DNA of 64,000 bases from contig NC_089981.1 of assembly GCF_036417845.1 (NCBI RefSeq), positions 61,504,768-61,568,767 of the forward strand, written 5' to 3'. The notes beneath the pieces are model-generated. The model did not search any database. It worked only from the letters and a program-made list of their open reading frames with translations, and was not told the origin of the DNA. The position numbers and the translations under genes are program-made. Below are positions 12,031 through 24,300 of the stretch, piece after piece; the stretch's first letter is position 1; each line of letters begins with the position of its first letter. This DNA comes from Apteryx mantelli (taxonomy: Eukaryota > Chordata > Aves > Apterygiformes > Apterygidae).

Positions 12031-14884
12031 GCGTAAAGCTCTGTATGATACTGGAAATAAGTAGTGGCAGGTGTCACAATCTGGCTGTAAGATGCAGGAA
12101 AAATAGATTTGTACTTGTTCAGTAAAATACAATTTTCAGCATTCTTATTGATCAGGAGAGAGCTAGGTGATGTCTGTTCAGTCCGTCTACCTAATAAAGG
12201 CTGAGGCATCCTGCCAAATTGGCGCTTCTGTTGAAATCAAAATTGCACTACTAGATTTGGTCTAAATTGAATCTGAATCTGGTAGCCAATTTCTGTGTAA
12301 AGCAAGTAAAAATGTCTTTTCTTTGAATTGCTGTGCATCTCTGACACTTGTGGATTGCAGACACAGTGCTGTTTTCTACTTCTAAACACCTATTTTTGAT
12401 TTGCACATTGTTTGCAACTTAGCTCTCTGTGAATAGATTAATAGGAATCCTTTTCCTGTAACTCACAAATCATAATAGCTTCCAGAGTCCCCTATTTATT
12501 GTCACTACTATATGCATGTATTTTTTTCTGTTGTTGTTTGTCACAAGCTTTTAAGGTTAACAAGGCTTTCAGTGAGCCCTCAAACCTATACTTTTTTATT
12601 TTAAAGGAGGCTATAAACACCCTGAAGAACTTACTTGCTAACTAGTACCAGCACTCCTAGAGGTTAACAGTGCTCAGCTGTTCCATTCAGTGCTTTAGCA
12701 AACTACAGAATTAGCATCAGTGTTTTAAGACATTCTTACTCCATTTGTAAGACTTAATAGAGACCTACCTGTTTGAATATTTCTTTACATGCTCTGAATG
12801 GTCCTGGAAAGTAAACTGAAGTCTGCTAAATTTTACTGAGTTTACTGGACATTGTGTATGATACCAATCTGTAACTATAAAAAGGTGGGGTTTCGACTTA
12901 AATTACCTGAGTCAGTGTACTTGATTAACCTGAACAGACTCTTTGTTTAATGTTTGGTTATAGGTAAGGCATTTGCTATTGCAGATGTTTTTCCCCTATA
13001 GTGCAGAATACATTTTAATAACTAAATCACAAACCCAAACTTAAGGCTCTTCCTTTGTTTTTTTTTAATGGAAGGCCTTTCCTTAATATTGGAAAGATAC
13101 TAAATTTTCTTTTTGGGGAAGCAGAATGCAGGTACTTCCAGATCTTTTAAGCAGCCCCAAATACTGATTAAAGGGATTTTACTGCAGAAACTGTTATCCT
13201 ACTTGTAGCCTATAAAAGATAAACTAAACCATTTAAGATGATCAGATTTCAGTGTTCCAGGCAGGAAATAAGTAACTTTGTCCCAGTCACTTTCTCTGCA
13301 GAATGCTTGTAGATAAATAAGCAGAAAAACATACTAATTACCATGTGAATCATTACTTCTATCCTTGAGACTTAAAAAAAAAATCCCAGCTTCAGTGAAA
13401 TCTCATGTTGGGTGTCATTATATATCCATGGCCTGGGTCCCACCACCAGCTAACCTGAGAGCCTGTTGTAATGTCACCAGCCAGGACAACTGGTATTAGA
13501 CTATGTAGCTCAGTTATATATACTTCAGACAACCCTCTGCCTAAACTAGTGCCCTGTGCAGCACAACTTCTCTCTCCTCACTCTTCTGCCCTTGGCACGC
13601 CAGAGGATCTTCTGAGGAGGAAAGGGTCAGCTGTTCCATTCAGTCTGTTTTGAGGTTCTGTTATTTGCCTCTTTTCAAACTGTGATATAGAGGGTGCTGA
13701 CAGCTGTGCAAAAAATCATTCCTTAGCCCTGAATATCTGCAAGGAAAAGCTTGGTTCAACACCTGGGGAATATATAGAAAAACATCGTGTTGGGAGTTAT
13801 TGTACTGTGTCAAATGTAAAAAGCCTCTAGTAGTTCAAGAGTAAAACCTCTACAGCTGAAGGATGTGTGTTGCTTTTCTGCCAAGAAATTGTCAGTTCTG
13901 ATTTTTTTTTTTTCCTCCCTAGCTGTTGCATTAAGGAATGCTCTCACTGCCTTGGGCTTTAACTTCTTTGTATAAAATGCTCTATTACTCACTGTGCCTT
14001 AACTTAATTCTTCTTTTAGTTTTTGCAAACTGTATGAAAGTGGTTACTTTAAATTTTTCTGTAAATGCATTAACTGGTTATTTTATATTTAATATAATTT
14101 TTGAACTGGAAATTGGCTATGGCTTTTCCTTTAAACTGGTGTGGTCTTAAGCTTTATGCCTGCCCACAGGAGTACCTGCCTGTTCACTGTTTCATTTTGA
14201 GTCACACATCCAGGCATTGAATTTCAAGGTATTATACTTCCCTTATAATTTCACATAGTACTTGTTAATTTACCTGACTTGTTCAGCACTACCTTAAACT
14301 TAGGTAGGCAGTAATAAATAGTGCAGGATGGTAACCATTTCTGGCCTGCATCTATTGTAATTTTTTCTGAAGGTTGAAACAGTTACAGATTTGTGAAAAG
14401 AGTAAGAGTGTTTTACTGCTTTAACTACTGCTGTAGCTCAGCTGTATAATTAAGTTAAATTACATAAAGTACTTACACAGGAGGTTAAGTTGGTGAAAGC
14501 CTTTATGCAGGTGTTGAGATTAATTTTAACTAGACCTAAAGCTATGCTGTTTTATTTCCATCAGTGAACCTTTTAAGTAGATAATTATTCAATCTATCTG
14601 CTCAATAGTTATTTATTTATCCTTTCTATTACAGACATTTACAGCTGGACACATAAAGAAGGAAAATGCTTAAAGCTTTTTACCTCTTAAGCATTTGGTT
14701 GTAAAGGCAAAAGCCTTCAACAGTGCCATCATAACTGGAAGCTACCCAAAATTAAGGGGGAGGCTTGGTATTGGCCAAGTGGGTACAGGCCAGTGCTGAA
14801 TATATCAGAGAACTGCATCCTCACTCTCAGGATAAATTCACATTCTAGAATAGGGTATCCAAATAAGAACAACTCTTGGTACTT
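12031..14884. other. FAM177A1 3' UTR and tail-to-tail intergenic interval
   Basis: AT-rich sequence between the FAM177A1 stop and the PPP2R3C poly(A) region. It holds AATAAA at 12193 and 14313, consistent with a short or long FAM177A1 3' UTR. No ORF with convincing protein character, no repeat recognised. Confidence 0.55.
12193..12198 (+). terminator. FAM177A1: candidate FAM177A1 polyadenylation signal (proximal)
   Basis: AATAAA lies 163 bases after the FAM177A1 stop codon. A further AATAAA at 14313-14318 could serve a much longer 3' UTR. Which is used cannot be told from sequence alone. Confidence 0.5.
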
Positions 14885-14904
14885 AAGAAATGACTCCAAA
14901 AATA

Positions 14905-14910
14905 TTTATT
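14905..14910 (-). terminator. PPP2R3C: PPP2R3C polyadenylation signal
   Basis: TTTATT on the plus strand is AATAAA on the minus strand, about 255 bases past the PPP2R3C stop codon. It would give a short 3' UTR of roughly 0.27 kb. Other hexamers further downstream are not excluded. Confidence 0.6.
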
Positions 14911-15165
14911 AAAAAAAACAAAACAAAAGAAACAAACAGATCATTGTTGCCTCTTAAACAAGACTTGCTATTTTGGCTTCAGAAATCAATTCAGCAGTCC
15001 CTGTATGTACCGCATTTTATATTATATGCTGGAGGGAGAGCAAGGGGGGAAAGAAGTAAAATGGAAGAGGCATTGATTCAGGTAACAAGTGTTTCCAGCT
15101 TCCAACAGTTAGTTAATGCATTAGTTAAAGATGTCTCTATGGATACAGTCTACTCCTGTTCAAAG

Positions 15166-15354
15166 TCACGTATCATCAACATCAGCAGTGTTGTCATTAT
15201 CACTTGCCACAAGGACCTCTCTGTTCTCGTATGTCCAGAACCCATTCAGATCAATTAGAATGCTGGTAACAGTGTCTCCTTGACTGCTATTGATTAAGTC
15301 TTGAAGGGAGATTTTGTAAGGATCCTTAGGCTTTACCATATCAAAGATTTCATC
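15166..15354 (-). CDS. PPP2R3C: PPP2R3C coding exon 13 (terminal)
   Basis: 189 nt including TGA at 15168-15166. Encodes [20 protein letters not shown], then [30 protein letters not shown] and an acidic tail ending DVDDT as in human. Confidence 0.96.
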   Translation of the reverse strand, partial: DEIFDMVKPKDPYKISLQDLINSSQGDTVTSILIDLNGFWTYENREVLVASDNDNTADVDDT

Positions 15355-18300
15355 CTATGAAAGAAAAGTCAAAATTGAAGAAGGAAAAAAAATAAGAACT
15401 CCCCCCCCCCCAATTACTGAATAGTGGCTATTTTATACCATATACAGAATGATCTTTGGGTAACCAGTGCCATCCACAGCAATTTACAAAAAGCTGTCAA
15501 GAAAGTCTTTTTAGATACAAAGTATAATAACTTGCTAGAGATAGAAGCAGTGTGCTCAGCCATTTTTATCGACACTTTTCAGTCAGCAGCCACCCTCACC
15601 CAAATAATCCTGAATTATAAATAGACACACTAAATATATTTAAGTGTAAGGCATGGCAGTATAGATACTTTGCCTATTAATAAGAAAACCCTATTAGAAC
15701 AGTTGTGTACTAAAATTTTCTTCTAGAGCAACTCCCGAAAAGAGAGCCATTTTCAAACTTATGAAAAGGACAAGTCAGACCACTTCTACTATTCTGCAAA
15801 TAAATATACCCCAACTTAGAAACTACAATATTACGTAAGTAAATTATGAAATACTTATTCAGATATTTCACGTAGTACTCTATTCAGGAAAACTAACCTT
15901 GACGTCCTGAAAAGAAACTGGTTCTTGTCCATGGATTTTCATTTGTTCCTGAATAGCCTAGAAACAAAAGAAAAGTTAGAAACAGGTAGTACAGTACTAT
16001 ACTGACACACTATATGAAATTTTTTTTTTTTAATACTTTTGTATCTTAAGCGGTATTGCGCTGTGACAAAGCATTAACAGTACAGCTTGCAACCAATTTT
16101 CTCTTCCCCAAGTAAGGCAGGAGTGAGTTTTCCCACAATCAATGATCTGCTCCACAGTTCTTCGTCAATATGACAAGAGTGAAACTTTCATTATGACCAT
16201 TTATTAAGCAGTCAGCACATGGGATTTGCAGACACATGGATATGAAGGTTCACTGAACATTCAAAGCTTAAGATATACGCTCAGACCAGAAGGTTTAGTT
16301 TTGCTAGGAAACATTAAGTACAGACTAGGGAAAAATAGAAGGTAAAAGATAATCGACAGACAAAGCAATGTGGCTATTTCCACATTAAGTTACTTTGAAA
16401 ATGGAACCCGCATTCTGGTTGATCAAACAACAACATGAGGGAAACAATGTATACCGCTGAGCATTTGTCTATGGAGAGGTTCCTTGTTTGTGCCAAAAGT
16501 GGACATTTCTGGACTGAAGTAAAATATTATTCCCTATTATTAGCCCTTTCAGTGTGATACTATTTAAACAGCTGTATCACCAAGCCTCTGCCTGCAGAAA
16601 ACAACTATGAACAAAAACATTTGTTTCACTAATACCAGCTGTACTGCCTTTTCGGGATAGCTATATCAGCACAGTTCCTGTAGGTGCAGATCTACCCACA
16701 CCTACGCTAGCATAAAAAGTTATTCAGAGAGTCAAAAGGAATTTTTTCCGATTTCAAGAGAAGGCTTACACAGCACATTCCATTTCCAAAAGTTTGAGGA
16801 GGACCAGGTTGTGGAGTCTGACCAACTGTCTGCTGTAGTCAGGGAGTCTTTTTCAATACCTAAGGCATGGAATATTACTGGAAATGGACACGCAAAATGG
16901 CCGTGAGATGACAGCTTATCCAGAATTACCTTGTTAAGCTGACTTTCATATTAAGATACTCAAGTATTATGACAACACTAAAATTTGTATTTTTGTGAAG
17001 TCTAAAACTGCAAATTAAAACCCTTTAATAAAGTCAGAGTTACTGACAGTTGGTATGGCCCCAAGTCTCTGTGCATCCTACTGCCAAGCTAGCAAAGTGG
17101 AGGAAGTGGTGGGAATGGTGGACTGTAAAAGCAAGGAGACAAGACAAGTAATTTCTTAATTTCTCTAGAATCCTTACTATTGTCATGTCCTGGTCCAACA
17201 GCTTCCCATTAAGATACGCAATAACTGAGATACTGAAGTCAATCTGTTCCATAGTGTTTATATAACAGGGCTACACTACATTAAGTTAATCTCAAAGTTC
17301 AAAGGTCAATGGAAAATCCTGCCTGCACCTGGACCAGAGTAATGCCATGCAAACAGTACACTCCAGGGGCCAATTAATTAGAAGCAACTTTGCAAGAAAG
17401 AAGCTAGACGTCTTGGCGGACAAGAGGTTTGAACAAGAGTCTGCAGGGTGCCCCTGTATTGATGAAGGCAGATGTGTACTGGGCTGCATCGGTGTGGTAC
17501 CATTGTAGCTAGCAGGGTCAGGGAAGTGATTATTCCCCTCCACTCAGCATTTGAATGCAATACTCCAGATGCAGCCTTACACTTTTTGGCTCCTCAGTAT
17601 ATAACAGGCAGTGACAAATGAGAGCAAGTCCAGCAGAGAGCTATCAGGATGGTTTAGAGGCTGAAGCACAGATCACTCATGAAGAGAGGCTTGAGAAGGG
17701 GGTTTATTTAGTTGGGAGAAAGGCAAGGGATGGGACATAGTTACTGTCTTCAACTACCTAGCAGGTGGTTGAAGAGATGACACAGCCAGACTCTTTGTGG
17801 AGGCATGCGCTGACATGCAGGCATGCAGGACAAGAGGAAAGTGACACAAACTGCTGCAGCAAGAGGGGAAGGGGGGAGGAACTTCTCAGGAAGGGTGGGC
17901 AAACAGTGGAACAAGTTGCCAGAAGAGACTTCAGATTCTCCATCTTTGGAGTTACTCAAAACTCACCAGGACACTGCCCTGAGCAACCTGACCTAACCAC
18001 GAAGCTGGCCCTGCTTTGAGTAGATGGTAGAAGCAGGGAACCTCAAAAGGTCTCTTTCAACCTAGATTACTATTCCAAGCTGCCAAAAGGGGGGGAAGGG
18101 AGGTGGGGTTATAAATATCCCTTTCCTTTTCAGGAAAGGTCTTCCAGATTAAAAAAATCCTATATAGCTGCAGTCACTATCACCCAAAACTTATGCCAGG
18201 GATTTATTACAATATAGAAATAAAGAGGATACAAGATTATGCCTTTGAGCAGGCTTGAATGCTTTACTTAGAGTTGAACGAAATATATACTTGTTCTTCA

Positions 18301-21300
18301 TGCTTACAGCGTGGGGCTAAGTACAACAACACAGTTTATTCTTAAAGATAGAGTACAAAGACCCACATACGGAAAATTGAAGTGCTTGTCCCCGTGTCTA
18401 AATAAACACCACTGAAGAAGGATCTTGAACATGAAAAACGCATTACTTATAACTCAGCCTAAACCACCCCCCCCACAATTTTTTTTTTAAACCGTGTAAC
18501 ATTCCCCTATCCAACTTCCCCCTGCCCATGACATTTGAGGTACCAATTCAATATAAATAAATAAATGAATAAAAGAAAGAACGCAACTATCGAAGCAATG
18601 GATAAAAGCAGAGAGTAAGAAAAATGCAAGAAGTTTTTCTGCATCAACACACTGAATATAAGATCCCACAGTTGTACAAGTCATCACTGCACTTCAGTAT
18701 CTTCATTTCTTATATTGAATTTTAGCATCACAGTGGAAACTAAAAGCATGGGGAATAACCAATTAGAACCATCATAAGAGATTTTAATAGGTAATGGTCA
18801 GGCAATTTCAGGACAATTTCAATTTTTTTTAAAAAATCAATAGAAAATATTTTTTCTAAATGAAATCAAACCAGTTAATTTCAACTGCAAATAAAATGTT
18901 GAAAATACCTTTTGAATTCTTTCCAAGTTTTGAAGTACAGGTTTTTTAATATTTTAAATCTTCTAAGAAGTAGTCACTAGCCTCCCAGTGGGTATCGGTA
19001 ATTTAAAGTGATTCCCTGCAGATCTGTATGCAGAAGCACACAGGCTATAACACCATAAACACAGAAAATGGCCTACCTGTATAAAGAGACTTACCCTAAA
19101 GAAATAATTAAGGGAAAAGACATTCAGGTATCCTTTGTTCTCTATATCAAGCAGTTTGAAAATATACTGCAGAGCTGCAGGCTCCTTTCTGTTTTCTAAT
19201 GCAAGCACAAAGTCCAGGTAGGTCTTATAGTCCTAAAAGTAGATACAATCATGTTTATTACAGTCTTCTTTCTAAATTGATTTTGCAAGCAGGAACATTG
19301 TAATTGGCAGCTATTTCATTGTAGGGGAGCAGTTTGTTTTCTGAAAAAGACAACATGAAACAGAAAATGGCTGCTGCCACTGATGTGAACAGAAAAGTTA
19401 GTTTCTAGTGACTGCTGAGGATAGCAAATCCACTGCCATTTTATATGCAAATTAGGATTCCAAGCAGAAATCCAAATTTAACAGGCTATATATATTTTTA
19501 AACAATGCTTGTTTATTACATCCTTAGACTGCTTAGCATACTCAACTAGGGAAGGAAAGCCAATAACAAGTTTTCATTACAACAAATCATAAATGTACAG
19601 CATAAGTAAGCTTACTGTTATCTGAGAGTGAACTATATGACCAAATAAAGCACATAATCCTTAGATCAGGAGTTGCTAATTTGGCCAATCACATTTTGAT
19701 CTGTGACAATTAACAGAAATCCTATGGTCCTATATATACACAACAACCTTATCCACCTTAAACACCAGATTTTTGTGCTGCCATTCAGAGAGACCTTGAC
19801 AAGCTGGAGAAATGGGCAGACAGGAACCTCATGAAGTTCAACAAAGCAAAGTGCAGAGTCCTGCACCTGGGGAGGAATAACCCCATGCACCAGTACAGGT
19901 TGGGGACTGACCAGCTGGAGAGCAGCTTTGCAGAGAAGGACCTGGGGGTCTTGGTGGACAGCAAGCTGAACGTGAACCAGTAACGTGCCCTTGCAGCAAA
20001 GAAGGCCAACAGCATCCTGGGCTGCACTAGAACAAGCATCACCAGCAGGTCGAAGGAGGCGATCCTTACCCTCTACTCAGCCCTGGTGAGGCCACATCTG
20101 GAGTGCTGGGTCCAATTCTGGGCTCCCCAGCACAAGAGAGACATGGACATACTGCAGCAAGTCCAGCAAAGGATGATTAAGGGACTGGAGCAGCTGTCAT
20201 ACGAGGAGAGGCTGAGAGAGCTGGGATTGTTTAGCCTCAAGAAAAGGCAGCTCAGGAAAGATGTCATCCTTGTGCATAAATACCTGAGAGGGGGGTACTA
20301 AAGAAGACAGAGCCAGATTCTTCTTAGCGCTGCCCAGTGAGAGAACAAGAGGCAACAAATTGAAATAAATAAAATTCCATTTAAACATAAGAAAATATGT
20401 TGTTACTGTGAGGGCATTTGAACGCTGAAAGAGATTGACCAGAGGGGTGGAAATATTCAAAACACAGCTGGACAAAGCATTTGAGCAACCTGTTTTTGTT
20501 GACCCTGCTTTAAGCATGGGGGCTGGATTAGATGATCTCCAGAGGTCCCTTCCAACCTCAGTGATTCTGTGATTCTATGAAACACTGCTAAGATAAGGAA
20601 CACAGAAGAACTGTGCAGTGAATTTTTCATTTATCACTTTTCGAGGCAGGTCATGTGAACGCAGATACTAAAAGTAATGATAGACTAAGGAAAGCTTTCA
20701 AAAGAAAGTATCAGTTTTAATTTTAGCTCTAAATCAGGTTAGACTTCCCATCATTTACAGCTGTAGATAGCCTACAATAAAATTACCATTGTCTTCACAA
20801 TGAAATATACAGGTTAGCTAACTGTTGGGTTAGTCTTAAGATGTGTCACTTTTCTTTGGCTCTCTTTAACTAAAAAATTAAATGTCATTAAAAAGCATTG
20901 CTATATCTAAACATTTTATCAACATGCACTTTGCATTACTGAATGTACAAATGGAAGAGAGACTTTATCCTAGATTATCTAGATTTTATAGCACCTCTGC
21001 TTTTCAAAAAAAAAAAGCAACTCCTGTCTTTCAGTCCCATTGCGATCATCCTGACATCAGAAAATCAATTTTCTAATCTGCTCTGCTGTCAGTCACACAC
21101 ATAATGAGAAACAAAAATTACTTTACATCCAGCCACTATTTATTTTAAAGATAGTGATTATGAGACATTTTCAATAGCAATAAGCAGATGCTTTTAAATT
21201 GGGAACAGAGTAAATATATGCGATTACCATTTCTCCATCGTAGGTTAAGCACTCTTGGAAGACACGATCCAAGAATATGTTGGTCAGAGTCCCTGTTCCA

Positions 21301-24300
21301 TAGCGGGACAGCTCTTCTTTGCTGAGCATGCCATTGTGATCTTTATCAAGGTTTAAGTACTGGCCTAGAGAGGGGATAAAGAGGCCAAAACATAATATCC
21401 CTAGATCAGCAAAGAACTGTTCAATGGAGGAAAATGTTTAGCACGTATTTAACATTTAACTGTACTAACTTTATGATTTAAATTATTAAGTGGGAATATT
21501 CTAGATCCATAGGAATATTCATAGAGCACCATAAATGAGCACAGAACACAGGGGAGACAAGAATTCCTGTAACGAGGTGCTAATAGCTTTACTCAAAGGT
21601 GATGGCTCAAAAATAAAGGCTGAGTACACACAGAAAGGAACAGATGAGTTAAGTGTTGGCTTTAAAGGAAAAACTAGCATCTTCATCAGAGATTTGCTGT
21701 AAAAAAGAGCCAAGGGCAATGCAAAAGCACAAACAGAGCAGTCAAAACAGAAGGTACAGAGGAATGCAAGGAACACAATGCAACAGTAAACAGAGGGAAA
21801 GAGAACAAAAACTATAAAAGAAAGTCAGGAGGATGGACTGATGGTATGTCCAGAGGAGTTGAAAAGACAAGGTATCAGCAGGATTTAAAGAGGCAATAAC
21901 AGAGAAAAAAATAATGCTAAGTATGTGACTATGTCATACAAGGTAGAGAGAAAAAAAAAGTTCACCTATAAAAGAACCTACCATAAACTCTTAATGCAGA
22001 AGGAGCAGAAAACCAGTTTGTTTCTTGACTTTCTTTAGAAAGTTCTTCATCCCTTAACTAGGTGAAACATAAAAGTTAGAATTCAGAAAGAGTAAACTAA
22101 AATACAATAGTATATGCTACAAGATCTTACCTCCAACAAGTCATCTAGGAAGCTGCAAGCTAAAATATCCTGTATCTTTATCTTCCCTACAGGAAGAAAA
22201 AGAAAGTACATTATAACAATCACCCAGCAATATATCCATCTGGCTGTACTCACTTAGGTGGTTCTACTTAAGCAAGAGGTACTCTGAGCAGAAATGCTTT
22301 TCTTTTCTATTAACCAACTTGTAACGTCAAGGATAAGGTTGTCATTTAAAAGATAAAATAAAAATACCTTTTAAATGACTCGACAACAAAACAAGCCTGA
22401 TATTGGTAGAAGGAGAGTTCTCTTGGAACTTTAAATACCAGAAAACTAGACAGAAAACAAATGAACGTTGAACATCAACTTGAAATATAAAATAAATGCA
22501 AAGAAAACATGCTTAAAACTCCTATTGCACTAACAATATCTCTTAGGTGACGCGATTTTTTTTTTTTTTTTTTTTTTAAACACTTTCATAAACTACAGAC
22601 CTGACAAAGATAAGGTGGCAGAATGAACTTCTGCTGGTGTGCAGATACTGGCTGTGCAAATGATCATGAAAAATAATGACAGTATAATTTCTCATATACC
22701 CTCTCTACATGTTTGTAATTACCTATGCCAGAGTCTACTGTCCACACAGCTCTGACATCTTCAGCTAGCACAGCTAGATCTTGAAAAGGCATGTAGTTTG
22801 TGACTAACTTAATTTAAGGGCATGGGAAAAAGCACACCGTTGCCCAAGTGAGCTAGATCTGTAATAACAGAATTATCTGTCATAACTGAAAACCTTTTCT
22901 CGTGAACATATATGGTGTACACAAATTTAATCACAGGAGAAGCACATCGTAATAAGCCTTCTTGAACATTTGCACAGCTCTGCTGATGTTCTGCCAAGCA
23001 GTTCTGAGTTAGTAGTTGTCACATCCAGTTTTCTCTGCATTATGATGAAACATCTTATTTGTTAACTTCAATGAGATAACTCTATAGTACCACAATTGAG
23101 GGATATTTCACTAAAACTCATTAGCTGTGCAAGTAGATTATCAGACCCACATAGAGACTCACGGTCTTCAGTGGAGATTAATCTTCAAATACAAGATTGC
23201 TGAACTGAAGCCTATAAAGATAACTACATATCACTCTGAAGGTGCAAATAGCTTCTGTGCAATCATTTTAGAAGTGAGAATATTCCCACATATTCAGAAT
23301 TTTGAAAACATGGACCTACCTGTTCTGAGAGGATCTAGAAAGAAGAAGAATTTTCTAACTGCTGTGCAGACATAGAAGGAGTAAAAAGACTTTTCTAAAC
23401 CATCCAGCTGTGGCAAAGTAGGGATGAGTTCCAAAATATAGTTTTCCAAATCCTGTAAAATTAAGAAAGAATGCATGCACAGAAACTTTAAATACAACTA
23501 TTGTTTAAACTGCATTTGTTCTTTAGACTCCACTCTGACTTTCAAGCATTATTTGTTAAAAATACAGTCCTGTAACAATGCAGGAAAGAGCAAGAAGGCA
23601 GGCAGAAGAGTTTCTGTCTCAGCGCAAGAAATCCTAGGTTATGTATGTAATATGCATGTGTGCTACCATAACTGAAATTGCCTACAAATAAAGCAGAATG
23701 TTAAAAAACCCCAATGCATAACTCATAATTGGATTATCTTATTGCTGAATATTCTTTAACAGACCTTTTAAATTGAGTCTTCTTATTTATTTTATAGTAT
23801 TAACTTCTGTTAGAACAGAAAAATAGCTTATTCCTTCAGGCCTGCTGTAGCCATGCTTTTCCTGATTTTTACTCTATTCTACCAAATCTATTAAAATGTA
23901 AATCATATGAAGCCTTGATATCTCTTTTTCAATCTCCTTTTCAGAAAATTACATGTGTTGCTAAGGCTAGCAGCAGCCTCACCAGCAAATCTTTAAAACA
24001 GAGAGATTGTTATTTATCCAAACAAATTTGCTCTCCCCAAATCTAGATTATGATTCAGCTTTTATGGTGTAAAACTGGAACAGAACTGGAGCCCTTCTGA
24101 TACTTTGTCACCTGAGTAAAGACAGACGTTAAATTCATCAAGGATTAATTACTTACTGATTCTCTGAGGTAGCCCTGTCCTGCCACATCATATAAACTGA
24201 GACCTATTCTCGTCTGATGAAGCCACACTGTAAATAAATAAATAAATAAATAAAAAGGGCACGTGGCAATCTTAGATATTAAGTACCCCCCTGTATTTCT

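Noticed and set aside
14890-15258. 122-codon plus-strand open frame
   Set aside because: It overlaps PPP2R3C exon 13 antisense and is a shadow of that coding sequence; the upstream half is Lys-rich poly-A-like sequence.
20086-20301. 71-codon open frame reading like reverse transcriptase
   Set aside because: Not an independent gene: it is the C-terminal part of the CR1 copy at 19777-20580.
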